64,000 nucleotides of DNA from Streptomyces sp. NBC_01267 (GCF_036241575.1 NZ_CP108455.1:2184501-2248500); one strand, 5' to 3'. Positions 26,720-35,301 are shown, counted from the stretch's first letter. Numbers and translations: made by a program. The notes: generated from the sequence alone by a model not told the origin.

Positions 26720-26932
26720 ATGAGCTTGAGCATCCGAAATCAGCTGCCCGGCACCGTTACCGGCGTCACCGAGGGAGGGGTCATGGCGTCCGTCAAGGTC
26801 CGCCTCGACGGCGGTCAGGAGATCACCGCCGCGATCACCCTGGAGGCGGTGCGGGAACTGGGCATCACCGAGGGCTCATCGGTGCGCGCCCTGATCAAGT
26901 CCACCGAAGTCTCCCTCGCCACCGACCGGTAA
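26720..26932 (+). CDS. molbindin, single Mop-domain protein
   Basis: A 70-residue Mop protein: MSLSIRNQLPGTVTGVTEGG, then LEAVRELGITEGSSVRALIKSTEVSLAT. Single-domain Mop proteins form hexamers that store molybdate. The ATG at 26720 is preferred to GTG 26705 because of the MSLSIRNQ start. It is divergent from the HTH-Mop gene and 24 bp from the stop of the sulfite-oxidase-fold gene, completing a molybdenum cluster. Confidence 0.92.
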   Translation: MSLSIRNQLPGTVTGVTEGGVMASVKVRLDGGQEITAAITLEAVRELGITEGSSVRALIKSTEVSLATDR

Positions 26933-26956
26933 CGGCACCCCGGCGCCCCACGCCCC

Positions 26957-27442
26957 CTACGGCGCCGGGAAGGCGCAGGCACCGACCCAGACGCGGGTGA
27001 TCGCACTGATGTAGCGGGCCCCGCACCGGTCGGACGGCACCACCAGTTGACTGCCCGTCAGGTCGAGGTCCCGCCCGTCCATGGCGGTGGCCAGCAGGAT
27101 GGGCGAGTCGGCGAAGTCCGCGTCGATCTCCGCCCAGGACAGCACCGTACGGTGACCGTCCCCGCCCGTGACGGCCAGCAGGAACCGCGAGCGGTCCTTG
27201 CGCCGCGCCGCATCGAAGGCCGGCCGCGCATCGGCGACGACCTCACGCAGCAGCGGCCCGTCGAAGGTGTGACGCTGCGGCCCGTTCTTCGCGCAGTCGA
27301 AGACCACTTCCGCATGGCGCTGCCCCCAGCGCGCCCGCAGATCCGCCACGGTCAACGAGGCCGGCCGGGCCAACTCCCCGTCCAGCCGAAGACAGGCCGC
27401 CGGTATGGACGCGGTGCGGGACGGCGTGCCGATTCCACTCAT
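26957..27442 (-). CDS. small molybdopterin-dependent oxidoreductase-like protein
   Basis: A 161-residue protein with the sulfite-oxidase molybdopterin fold in short form: RLDGELARPASLTVADL, HAEVVFDCAKNGPQRHTFDG (Cys as likely Mo ligand), LSWAEIDADFADSPILLA, ending PSDRCGARYISAITRVWVG. It is shorter than full sulfite oxidases and lacks haem or dimer domains. ATG 27442 has AGGGGGAA upstream. Its place beside molybdate uptake genes supports a molybdenum role. Confidence 0.75.
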   Translation of the reverse strand: MSGIGTPSRTASIPAACLRLDGELARPASLTVADLRARWGQRHAEVVFDCAKNGPQRHTFDGPLLREVVADARPAFDAARRKDRSRFLLAVTGGDGHRTVLSWAEIDADFADSPILLATAMDGRDLDLTGSQLVVPSDRCGARYISAITRVWVGACAFPAP

Positions 27443-27607
27443 CCGGTTCCCCCTGCGGAGAGTCCATTCGGTGACTGCCCTCACGTCATGCCCGCCCGGC
27501 GGCGAACGAACCACATGTGCGGCAAAGAAAGGCCGATTCACCTCGCTTCTACGGGAGAAATCCTGGCTGCTCGCGGCAGGAGCGAGATGTCAGGATGTCG
27601 CCGGGCC

Positions 27608-27847
27608 TCAGCGGCCGAGGCTGTGCGAACGCTCGCCACCACGCCGGGAGGCGGACTTCGGGTCAGTGGTGGAGACACGGCTGGAAGAGTTGACCTCCCC
27701 GGATCGCGCCCGCTCCTTGTTGACGGTGCGCGAGGCGATCTCCTCTGCCCGGCGCTCCGGTTCCGGCGCGACACCGGTGGGCCGACCGAGACCGCGCCGG
27801 CGGCGGCCAGAACCCAAGATCCGCCCTCGCGCAGGACGGGTGGTCAA
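27608..27847 (-). pseudogene. remnant of a plasmid-stabilisation-like/Rho-N-type protein
   Basis: The core RRAEEIASRTVNKERARSG followed by SRRGGERSH matches the middle of a small basic Streptomyces protein commonly annotated as plasmid stabilisation protein. The expected N-terminus is replaced by unrelated Arg-rich sequence, and the C-terminal Rho-N-like part is lost at a stop after HSLGR. It is probably a decayed fragment. Identification is from memory of the family. Confidence 0.45.
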
Positions 27848-28210
27848 CGTACGGTGCCCGCCTGCACGACTCGGATCACTCCCTCAAAGCCGGTGAGCAC
27901 GGGGCTGTTCTGCCGATCCCCGTGTTTTCGCTCGGGGTTGCCGAGGTGACTGCGGGAGCGAACGCAAGCCGTACCCACGCGACTTGTCCGGCGAACGCCG
28001 GGTCCGGCGCACCTGACCGGTGGGGGGTACAGCCCTTCTCCCGCATTCCGCCTCCTCGAATCAGCCGATACAATTCCGGCCATCGGAAGGGGGATCCGAC
28101 TTTTCAGTCGCGCCATCGTGTGGCATGCGCCGTCCTTCCTGCTTCCGTGCCGGGTAACCCGGCGTCGCACGCATCCGCGGATCGACCCGCACAGCGCTGA
28201 AGGAACAACG
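27848..28210. other. intergenic region before the poly-gamma-glutamate hydrolase gene
   Basis: 363 bp with no convincing gene on either strand. TACAAT at 28069-28074 could be a -10 element for the downstream gene. AAGGA at 28199-28203 is its ribosome-binding site. Confidence 0.5.
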
Positions 28211-29071
28211 ATGTCCCCGTCCCACACCAGTCGCAGAACCGTCCTCGCCTCCCTCGTGGCCTCAGCCGCAGGTGGCCCGCTCCTGACCGGCCTCGCCGCG
28301 ACTCCGGCTGCCGCCGCCGGCGGTGACCTCTACGCCTCGAACTCGGACCTGTACACGAAGGCGGTCGAGGGCCAGGACTTCGCCCGCCGGTTCAAGCGGC
28401 ACGAGGCCTTCGACAACGACAAGACCACCACGCCGCTTCCCCGTCTGACCAGCGTGCTGGCCATCCACGGCGGTGGAATCGAGATGGGCACTTCCGAGCT
28501 CTGCCTGGGCATAGCGGGTTACCGGCCCGACACCCTCGCCCCCGTCACCGCGGGCGCCCCGGTGCACGACTACTGGATGCTCGAAGGCCTGCGCTCTTCC
28601 AACAACGGCGAGCTGCACGTCACCGCGTCACACTGCGACGACCCGGTCGCACGGTCCATGGCCGCCGGCAGCGCCAATGTCCTCAGCCTGCACGGCTGCA
28701 CCGCGGCTCAGGCCGGCGCGCCCACGGGTCAGCCGAAGGCGGTCGTGGTCGGCGGCATCAACACCCGTCTCCGCCAGCTGCTGTCCGCGAAGCTTCGCGG
28801 CGCGGGCTTCCAGGTACTCGACGGTGACCCGGAGGACATCAACGGCAACCTGCCGGAGAACATCTGCAACCGCACGCTGACGGGCGAAGGCGGCGGCCAG
28901 CTGGAGATCACCACCGAACTCCGTCAGAGTCTCTTCGGCAACTACTCCGGTGCGAGCAACCGTGCGGCCACCACCAACGCGGACTTCTGGAAGTTCACCA
29001 ATGCCTGCCGTGACGCAATTGCGGCGATGGAGACCGAACAGCTGGCGCGCAAGAGCCTCTTCGTCTACTGA
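28211..29071 (+). CDS. poly-gamma-glutamate hydrolase family protein, Tat-exported
   Basis: A 286-residue zinc hydrolase of the phage-type poly-gamma-glutamate hydrolase family (formerly DUF867). The signal peptide has a twin-arginine motif (SRRTVLASL) and ends near AAAAG. Zinc-site motifs are LAIHGGGIEMGTSEL and VLSLHGC, with a late Glu in LEITTELRQ. It should cut gamma-linked glutamate polymers outside the cell. ATG 28211 has AAGGA upstream. Such enzymes are also carried by phages, so acquisition by transfer is possible. Confidence 0.88.
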   Translation: MSPSHTSRRTVLASLVASAAGGPLLTGLAATPAAAAGGDLYASNSDLYTKAVEGQDFARRFKRHEAFDNDKTTTPLPRLTSVLAIHGGGIEMGTSELCLGIAGYRPDTLAPVTAGAPVHDYWMLEGLRSSNNGELHVTASHCDDPVARSMAAGSANVLSLHGCTAAQAGAPTGQPKAVVVGGINTRLRQLLSAKLRGAGFQVLDGDPEDINGNLPENICNRTLTGEGGGQLEITTELRQSLFGNYSGASNRAATTNADFWKFTNACRDAIAAMETEQLARKSLFVY

Positions 29072-29437
29072 GAAAAACTGCGGGCCTACGCGCGACCGCC
29101 ACTTGACGGTCAGCGAGGGCTTCAGGTTGCCGACTGATCGGCGTGATTCGTGCAGCCGGGTTCAAACATCGATGCTTGCCTGGGCGACGAGTGGCGGCGG
29201 GGGCGGCGCACAGGTACGGATCGAGGCTCTCTTCCTGCGACGAGTTCGCGTTCAACGCCACCTGCAACAGGGGCGGGATACCCTCGCTCGCGGGTGACCT
29301 GAACCCGGGCAGCAGCGGGGACGCCTGCGTGCAGACCCTTGCGGGCAAGCAGGGCAGCACCGTTCACCCATTCAACATCGACGGCCACACGCCGACGTGG
29401 AAAGAGGTCGGGCCTTGACCCCGGATGTTGAACACGT

Positions 29438-30340
29438 CTATGCGGCTTGGGTCAGGGTAGTTGCTGCTGCTTGGACGGCGTTCTCGTAGGCAATCGGAGA
29501 CCGCTGACCGAGGCGGGAATGCCGGCGCCGGGTGTTGTAGCGGGTCAGCCAGCGGAAGGCGTCGAGCCTGGCCTCACGCTCGCTCGACCAGGCTTTGCGG
29601 CCTTTGAGCGTCTCCCTCTTGAAGGCGGCGTTGAAGCTTTCCGCGGCAGCGTTGTCGGCGCTGGACCCGATCGCGCCCATGCTCTGCCGGACCCCAGCTG
29701 ACCTGCAGAGTTCCGCGAAGGCCCTGCTCGAATATTGAGATCCGTGGTCGGTGTGCATGATCACTCCGGTCAAGTTTCCGCGGGTCCGCTCGGCGGCCGT
29801 GAGGGCGTCGATGACGAGTTCTGTCCGCATGTGGTCAGCGATCGCCCACCCGGCGAGCCGACGTGAGGCGAGGTCGATGACGGTCGCGAGGTAGAGCGGC
29901 TTCGCGCCGCTGACCGGCAGGTATGTGATGTCGCCGACGTACTTTCTGTTGACTGCGGCCGCGGTGAAGTCACGGCCGATCAGGTCTGGCGCCTTCGCTG
30001 CGGTCTGGTCCGCGACGGTGGTGCGGTGCCGGCGGCGCAGACGGACTCCCTCGAGCCCGATGGACCGCATGATCCTCGCGACGCGCTTGTGGTTGACCAC
30101 CGGGCCGCCCTCGTCGCGGAGTTCTGCGGTGATCCTGGGGGCTCCGTAGGTGCCGTCGGAGTCTTGGTGGACCTTGCGTATCCGGGCCGCGATCCCGGCT
30201 TCGACGGTCTGGCGGGCCGCTCTCGCGGATGCGGTGCGGCGCCAATAGTAGAAGCTCGAGCGGGCCAGGCCGAGGATGTCGCAGAGCCGCTTCACGCCGT
30301 GTCGGCGCTGGTGATCGTCAACGAACTGGTAGCGGTTCAC
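29438..30340 (-). CDS. IS3-family transposase OrfB
   Basis: A 300-residue rve-type integrase. DDE residues lie in VGDITYLP, MHTDHGSQYSS and NAAAESFNAAFKRE. The N-terminus MNRYQFVDDHQRRHGVKRLC includes the HTH_21 region. It overlaps orfA by 4 bp, so it is made by re-initiation or frameshift fusion. Full length, no lesions. Confidence 0.95.
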   Translation of the reverse strand: MNRYQFVDDHQRRHGVKRLCDILGLARSSFYYWRRTASARAARQTVEAGIAARIRKVHQDSDGTYGAPRITAELRDEGGPVVNHKRVARIMRSIGLEGVRLRRRHRTTVADQTAAKAPDLIGRDFTAAAVNRKYVGDITYLPVSGAKPLYLATVIDLASRRLAGWAIADHMRTELVIDALTAAERTRGNLTGVIMHTDHGSQYSSRAFAELCRSAGVRQSMGAIGSSADNAAAESFNAAFKRETLKGRKAWSSEREARLDAFRWLTRYNTRRRHSRLGQRSPIAYENAVQAAATTLTQAA

Positions 30341-30642
30341 CAGCGCGTCTCCGTCGCGAAATACCGGGCCGCCTTGCGGAGAATGTCCCGTTCTTCCTCG
30401 AGCTCACGGATCCTCTTGCGAGCGGCGGCCAGCTCCGCCTGAACAGCGTCGCCGCCGGTCTGCGAAGCGGCCGGCGGTGCGGAGTGGGCGCCGGGCCGGC
30501 GCCCGTCGGCGGCCCGGATCCAGTTCCGCAGCGTCTCGGTGTTCACCCCGAGATCACCGGCGACGGACTTGATCGTCGCTCCCGGCCTCGATCGGTACAA
30601 CGCGACCGCATCCGCTTTGAACTCGGCGGGGTAATGCTTCAT
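30337..30642 (-). CDS. IS3-family transposase OrfA
   Basis: A 101-residue DNA-binding subunit: MKHYPAEFKADAVALYRSRPG with helix-turn-helix IKSVAGDLGVNTETLRNWI and a C-terminal leucine-zipper-like helix ELAAARKRIRELEEERDIL. ATG 30642 is the usual family start; the frame is open to 30699. Confidence 0.93.
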   Translation of the reverse strand: MKHYPAEFKADAVALYRSRPGATIKSVAGDLGVNTETLRNWIRAADGRRPGAHSAPPAASQTGGDAVQAELAAARKRIRELEEERDILRKAARYFATETRW

Positions 30643-30914
30643 CCCCACGGGGACTCCGTTCTCCTGGACCATCAAGATCCAAGTGTCTCCGGTGTCCAAA
30701 ACCCAGGGTCAAGGCCCGTCTGCGGACGGTCCGCGATCCCCAGGAACGACAACAGCGGTTCGACAGCCGGTTTCGGGGACTTCAACGCGAACCAGCGACT
30801 GCTGAACCGTGACCCGTACCGGCTGAACACGAACACGGGCTCGGCGCGCTCCGCCGACAGCACGACCGTGAAGTGCACCATGACCACGAAGAACCAGTAG
30901 CACCAACCCGCTCA

Positions 30915-30951
30915 CAGGAGGCGCCGCGCCGAGAAGGCGCGGCGCCTCCTG
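30915..30951. terminator. strong bidirectional terminator
   Basis: A perfect 16-bp stem (30915-30930 with 30936-30951) with loop GAGAA, 15 bp after the stop of the interrupted nuclease gene and before the convergent DUF6461-like gene. Confidence 0.85.
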
Positions 30952-30963
30952 GCCGCTACCGGT

Positions 30964-31637
30964 TCACACCGGCGAGGGCAGGTGCACCGCGGGCAGCAGC
31001 CCCAGCTCGATCTCCCGACGCGGCAGCAACAGCCCGAGATGCTCGCCCACCGCCACGAACAGCCGCTTCGCCAACTCCTCGTCCTGTCCTCAGGGTTCTC
31101 GGGGTCCTCGCAGCCGGGGAAGGTGTCCCGCACCGCCCCGGCCCGGCGCATGGCCGCGTCCAGCGCGGCAAACGTCCCGAACCGGTCCCCGGGCGGGACC
31201 GCGGTCTCCAACAGGCTGTCACCAGGCTCGCCGGAACTCACTTCGCCGGCTGCGTCAACGCAGCACACCCACGGGGACTCGTGCAGGAAGCGGTCCAGGC
31301 AGACAAGTTCGTCACCCTGCTCCACCAAGGTGTCCTGGCCCAGCCGGTCGAGGAAGACGAGGTGCCAGGTGGACCGCTCGACCTCCAGGACATACGCCCA
31401 CTCGCCGTTCCGGCCGAACGTCGCCACGCTGTCACATGGGCTCACGCTCAGCCTGTCGAAGTCCTTGAACTGTGCCGGCCGTTCGGCCATGCCGCGGTCG
31501 GCGCCGAGGCGCACCACGAAGTCCACCGGATCCACGCCACGCACCGCCGTGAGGCTGATGTCCGAGAGCATCCCGTGCTTGACGATCGCACCGCTGTACC
31601 AGTGCTCACCGATCCACGCCAAGCCGTTGTCCGTCAC
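30964..31637 (-). pseudogene. DUF6461-like protein with a frameshift
   Basis: The GTG at 31637 begins VTDNGLAWIGEHWYSG, followed by AQFKDFDRL, WAYVLEVERSTWHLVF and VCLDRF, as far as PGCEDPENPED. Near 31080-31085 the frame breaks. The natural C-terminus continues in another frame as EELAKRLFVAVGEHLG and REIELGLLPAVHLPSPV, stopping at 30964. A 2-nt gain or 1-nt loss in GAGGACAGGACGAGGAG explains it. DUF6461 proteins have no known function. A sequencing error cannot be ruled out. Confidence 0.65.
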
Positions 31638-31766
31638 CGTGGCAGCCCCTCTCTTCCGACTTCGCGCACACGTCACTGACCTCGGCTCGGCCGGGTGATC
31701 TGCCGTGAAGCCCGGTCCGCCAATGAGGCCGCTACCAGTAACGGACTTAACGCCTGCTGAAGCCCC

Positions 31767-32406
31767 GGACCATCCCCGCGGGCGCGGGGGCAACTTTTCA
31801 CCTCCATGGTGGCTGCCGAGAAATACAAGGACCATCCCCGCGGGCGCGGGGGCAACCCGCCAACACCTTCATGGCCGTGGCCTGCGCAAGGACCATCCCC
31901 GCGGGCGCGGGGGCAACGCGGAGCCGGCCGACGTGAACAACGAACGCACCGGACCATCCCCGCGGGCGCGGGGGCAACCTACGCGGCATGGGGTAGTGGC
32001 GGTGACCCGGCGGACCATCCCCGCGGGCGCGGGGGCAACGCCGCATGTACTTCTTGACTGGCATATGGGCCCCGGACCATCCCCGCGGGCGCGGGGGCAA
32101 CCCCGGGTCCGTGAAGAGGTGAACGCCTTCAACCGGACCATCCCCGCGGGCGCGGGGGCAACTTCGTCTTGGTCGTGGCCGGTCGGGAAGACCTCGGACC
32201 ATCCCCGCGGGCGCGGGGGCAACACAATCAGGGGCCAGGTGCTGCCGTCCGGCTCCGGACCATCCCCGCGGGCGCGGGGGCAACCTCAGCGGCGCAGAGC
32301 CGGGCGATCTGGTGTACGGACCATCCCCGCGGGCGCGGGGGCAACGAAACCAGCAGCCCCGGGCGCCACATCGATCACGGACCATCCCCGCGGGCGCGGG
32401 GGCAAC
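31767..32406 (-). CRISPR. type I-E CRISPR array 1: 11 repeats, 10 spacers
   Basis: Eleven identical 28-bp repeats start at 31767, 31829, 31890, 31951, 32012, 32074, 32135, 32196, 32257, 32318 and 32379. Spacers are 33 bp (two of 34). On the plus strand the repeat begins GGACCATCCCCGCG and ends GGGGGCAAC. The crRNA strand is the minus strand, giving a 5' handle ATGGTCC-type end. The leader side is on the right, next to cas2. No repeat in this array is decayed, which suggests recent activity. Confidence 0.98.
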
Positions 32407-32540
32407 ACTTGCTGAGCTGGGGCTTTACCTGGCGGGGTGGCTGTTTTCGTTTAGTTGTTTTTTGGGGCGGGCTGAGAGGATCAGCCCGTCGAAGTCGACG
32501 GGCTGCCAGCGGTCTCGGCCTGCGGTGCGTACGGCCCATC
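32407..32540 (-). promoter_or_regulatory. array 1 leader, overlapping the 3' end of cas2
   Basis: Only 18 bp separate the last repeat from the cas2 stop codon, so any leader of usual size must lie inside cas2. The AT-rich tract GTTTTCGTTTAGTTGTTTT (32443-32461) encodes the LNEN segment of Cas2. About 130 bp of this stretch reappears next to array 2, which supports a leader function. Confidence 0.7.
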
Positions 32541-32733
32541 CCTGTTCGTTGGCGGCGGGTTCGATGAGGATGGCCTGGCCGTCACCGATGCGGGTGGCCA
32601 GGAGTTCCCAGAGGCGGTCTCGGATGCGGCGGCTGGGGTTGCCGACGAATACACCGGCGCTCGCTTCGACCATCCAGCGTGTGAGGTGTCCGCGCAGGCC
32701 TTCTGGGGCGGCGATGAGGATGATTACGGTCAT
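32425..32733 (-). CDS. cas2: CRISPR-associated endonuclease Cas2e
   Basis: A 102-residue Cas2 of the I-E subtype: MTVIILIAAPEGLRGHLTRW, then SRRIRDRLWELL and DGQAILIEP, ending KKQLNENSHPAR. It forms the Cas1-Cas2 spacer integrase. The start overlaps the cas1 stop (ATGA). Its last codons double as array leader. Confidence 0.95.
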   Translation of the reverse strand: MTVIILIAAPEGLRGHLTRWMVEASAGVFVGNPSRRIRDRLWELLATRIGDGQAILIEPAANEQGWAVRTAGRDRWQPVDFDGLILSARPKKQLNENSHPAR

Positions 32734-33746
32734 GATGTGGATTCGGTGTCGTTGATTTCGGGTCCGATGACCGCGATGTGGTTGTCGGTCATTCCGTGCG
32801 CCGAAAGGTCGGTGTGGCTGGCGTAGTTGGTGCCGCCCGGGACCGTGCCGAGGTGCTCGTCCCACAGGAGGTTGGCTTCGGGGTCGTCGAAGTCTGTTCC
32901 TTCGGGGGTGAGCAGGTTCTTGACGTCGGTGACGATGCGGCTGAGGAGCTTGTCGCGCGCGATGAGGTCGCGGAGGCCGAGTCGGGCGTCGCGTTCTTCT
33001 GTGAGTCCCTGTGCGGCAAGGTCGAAGGCGAGCGGGATGGTGTACTCGGCCTTGTAGAGGTCGGCGATGTCCAGGACGAAGGATGTGGCTTTGCCGGTGT
33101 GGACGAAGCCGAGTCCTGGACTGGCGCCGAGTCCGATGATGACGGCGTGGCAGATGCCGTAGAGGGCGGCGTTGGCGGCGGACAGCAGGCGGTTGAGGTC
33201 GTCGCCTGCTGCGAAGGCGTCGCCCGCTTTGTAGACACGGCCGTTCCAGGTGACTCCGGTGCGGTCCGCTTGTGCACGGTAGTACTTGCGGATGCGGGAG
33301 CCTTCACGACCGCGGAGTTGCTGCATGGTCTGGGTGGAGACGTCCTCACCGGGGAAGCGCATGCTGTACATGGCGCGGGCGACGGCGAGGCGCTCCTTGG
33401 GGCGGGTGACCAGCCAGGCCTGACGGTGCAGGAGGCCGGCACCCCGGCTGGGGCCGAGGCCGGCTGCGTACATGCGGACGCCTTGTTCGCCGACCCAGCA
33501 CACGGTGGTGCCGGAGTCGGCGAGCAGCCGGATGGCGCCGTGGGTGACGCGAGTACCGGGGCCGAGGAGCATGACGGCCACCATGGCCGCGGGTACCCGG
33601 ACGGTCTGCTGCTTGTTGATGATGACGACGGCGTTCTCGTCGCGGTCCAGGTGGCTTCGCTCGACGTAGACGCTGGAGACGCGGTCGACAAGACGGTGCA
33701 GATCCTGGGGGTCGGCTTTCCACCAGATATCGGGCACGGTGTTCAT
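32730..33746 (-). CDS. cas1: CRISPR-associated endonuclease Cas1e
   Basis: A 338-residue Cas1. Metal ligands are visible as Glu148 (GREGSRIRKYY), His216 (GFVHTGKATSF) and Asp226/Asp229 (LDIADLYK). ATG 33746 overlaps the cas6e stop by 4 bp (ATGA). With Cas2 it inserts new spacers at the leader end. Length is normal for I-E (about 300-340). Confidence 0.96.
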   Translation of the reverse strand: MNTVPDIWWKADPQDLHRLVDRVSSVYVERSHLDRDENAVVIINKQQTVRVPAAMVAVMLLGPGTRVTHGAIRLLADSGTTVCWVGEQGVRMYAAGLGPSRGAGLLHRQAWLVTRPKERLAVARAMYSMRFPGEDVSTQTMQQLRGREGSRIRKYYRAQADRTGVTWNGRVYKAGDAFAAGDDLNRLLSAANAALYGICHAVIIGLGASPGLGFVHTGKATSFVLDIADLYKAEYTIPLAFDLAAQGLTEERDARLGLRDLIARDKLLSRIVTDVKNLLTPEGTDFDDPEANLLWDEHLGTVPGGTNYASHTDLSAHGMTDNHIAVIGPEINDTESTS

Positions 33747-34495
33747 GCCCTTTCGGGGAGCGGGGCGAGGGTGAGCAGTCCGCATCCGTAGGCCTTGGAG
33801 GGGCCGATACCGGCCAGGAGGCGCTCGGCGAGGAGAGCGGGGTCGGTGACGCGCAGGCGTCCTTCGAACGTCACGGAGTTCATGACGACGTGAGATTCCT
33901 TCGCGGTGACGGGCCCTTTACTGAAGGAGCGGCGCTGCCGGGTCGTGATGCGGATGTCGCGCGGTGGTTCACCGTCCGTGTCGCGGGTTCCGTCGAGGTG
34001 GGGTGCGGTGGGGACGTCGAAGCCCCAGCGTGCGGTACGGGTGAGGAACCAGCTGAGTTGAGCTGCGGCGGTGCGGTGGCCGAGGCGGAAGCTGCGCCGG
34101 TCTCCGGCTTCGATGCGTTCCTGTTGACGCGCCGTGAGTTTGTCGGGCCGGTTGCTGTTCTGGACGGGGTTGGCGGTGAGGCGGAAGGCGAAACTGCGGC
34201 CCGGTGCCAGTTGCTGCAGAAGCGGGGCGTAGTCGCGTACGGCGTAGTGCTCGCCGTCGGCGCCGGGCCATCCTGCCTGTTCGACCAGGTGGGTCCAGTC
34301 CGGCTTGTCCGTGGTGAGGACGAAGAGCTGGGGGCGGTGGGGGTTGTCCGGGTCGAGCCGCCACAGGGTGCGTTCCTGGTCGGGTGGGCCGGGGAGGCCC
34401 CCTTGGACCGCGGCGTGCATGGCGCGCGGGCTGGCGAGGAGCTTGCGGCTCTCGGCGCGCAGGGGGTTGATGCGGATGCGGGAGAGATACGGCAT
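33743..34495 (-). CDS. cas6e: crRNA endoribonuclease Cas6e
   Basis: A 250-residue Cas6e (Cse3/CasE). N-terminus MPYLSRIRINPLRAESRKLL; C-terminal glycine-rich RNA-binding loop GIGPSKAYGCGLLTLAPL. It cuts the repeat hairpin of pre-crRNA. Catalytic His is expected near the N-terminal HAAVQG segment. ATG 34495 is 5 bp after the cas5 stop. Confidence 0.93.
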   Translation of the reverse strand: MPYLSRIRINPLRAESRKLLASPRAMHAAVQGGLPGPPDQERTLWRLDPDNPHRPQLFVLTTDKPDWTHLVEQAGWPGADGEHYAVRDYAPLLQQLAPGRSFAFRLTANPVQNSNRPDKLTARQQERIEAGDRRSFRLGHRTAAAQLSWFLTRTARWGFDVPTAPHLDGTRDTDGEPPRDIRITTRQRRSFSKGPVTAKESHVVMNSVTFEGRLRVTDPALLAERLLAGIGPSKAYGCGLLTLAPLPERA

Positions 34496-34500
34496 GTCGG

Positions 34501-35301
34501 TCACCAGCCCAGGAGGGCGAAGGGGTCGTGGCCGCCGGTGGTCGGGGGCCGTGCGGGGTCGGGTGTGAGGCCGGTAGGGGCTTCGAGGTAGGTGTGCCGG
34601 GTACGGCGGGTGGTGAAGGTTCGGCTTGTCGGGGCGAAGGACAGGGGAACGTCGTCGCGGACTTCGTCTCCTGCCGGGTCGTCGAGGGTGGCCGGGAGGC
34701 CGATGTGCGCGGCATTGCCGTTCTCGCGCCCCCACCGCTTGCGTACTGCGGGGGTGGCCTGCCACGGCTCCGCACGCAGCACGTCCTCAAGCGAGCCGGT
34801 GCGCTGTCCCAGGGCCAGAGGCTGTGCGGGTACGCAGGATCGGCGGCCGAGGGCGAGGGGGAAGGCCGGGTGGCGTACGGCGTGTTCGAGAGTGGTGATG
34901 AGCTCTTCAGGGCCTTCCACGGCTGCGAGGAAGACGGCGTCCTGGAGGTAGAAGCGCTGGGTGATGTGTGTGTGCTTGGCGGGTGAGGTGGGTTTCTGCA
35001 GGCCCTTGGCGGTCACGGCGGATGAGAGGAGCGGCCGACCTCGGTAGTCGCTGACAGTGTGGTAGTCGCGCAGGATGCTTCCGGGCTGATCGATACGGAT
35101 ACCGAGGCCGAGCCCGGCGAGGTCGTCCAGGGCGGCGTAGCGAGAGCGGCCGGTGGCGGCGGCGAGGAGTCCCACGACTCCGGATTTTGTGGGTTCGGGC
35201 CGGGTTTCACGGCGGTTGAAGGTGCTGCGGTCGCCCCATGACTGGAGCGGGGCGGCGAGCCGAAGCAGGAGGACAGAAGCTGTGTGGTCGGGGGGTGTCA
35301 T
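34501..35301 (-). CDS. cas5e: Cascade subunit Cas5e
   Basis: A 266-residue Cas5 (CasD): LLLRLAAPLQSWGDRSTFNRRET with TKSGVVGLLAAATGR is the family signature. It caps the 5' crRNA handle in Cascade. The start overlaps the cas7 stop (ATGA). Slightly longer than E. coli CasD (224). Confidence 0.95.
   Translation of the reverse strand: MTPPDHTASVLLLRLAAPLQSWGDRSTFNRRETRPEPTKSGVVGLLAAATGRSRYAALDDLAGLGLGIRIDQPGSILRDYHTVSDYRGRPLLSSAVTAKGLQKPTSPAKHTHITQRFYLQDAVFLAAVEGPEELITTLEHAVRHPAFPLALGRRSCVPAQPLALGQRTGSLEDVLRAEPWQATPAVRKRWGRENGNAAHIGLPATLDDPAGDEVRDDVPLSFAPTSRTFTTRRTRHTYLEAPTGLTPDPARPPTTGGHDPFALLGW

Larger units (their letters stand above)
29415..30712 (-). mobile_element. IS3-family insertion sequence, 1298 bp
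   Basis: The ends are imperfect inverted repeats beginning TTGACCC (left TTGACCCCGGATGTTGAACA; right complement TTGACCCTGGGTTTTGGACA). A 4-bp target duplication GGCC lies at 29411-29414 and 30713-30716. Two overlapping genes, orfA and orfB, run on the minus strand. Both are intact, so the element may still move. Confidence 0.9.
29143..30900 (+). pseudogene. NucA/NucB-like nuclease-domain gene interrupted by IS3
   Basis: Two pieces in one frame. The left part (29143-29414) encodes SSCDEFAFNATCNRGG to HTPTWKEVGP. The right part (30717-30900) encodes VCGRSAIPRNDNSGS, FGDFNANQRLLNRD and TTVKCTMTTKNQ. If the IS3 element and one copy of the GGCC duplication are removed, the reading frame joins perfectly. 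The CDEFAFNAT and late GxFxxxxRLLxxD motifs resemble the NucA/NucB deoxyribonuclease domain at the C-terminus of secreted proteins. The N-terminal region is missing or frame-damaged before 29143. A strong terminator follows. Confidence 0.7.

Noticed and set aside
31798-32415. Repetitive proteins with PRARGDGP or PRPRGWS units on both strands
   Set aside because: These are translations of the 28-bp CRISPR repeats with 61-bp spacing. The same artefact occurs at 42322-43324.
32730-33791. Plus-strand frame over cas1 (337 codons)
   Set aside because: A shadow of cas1, which has all its metal ligands.
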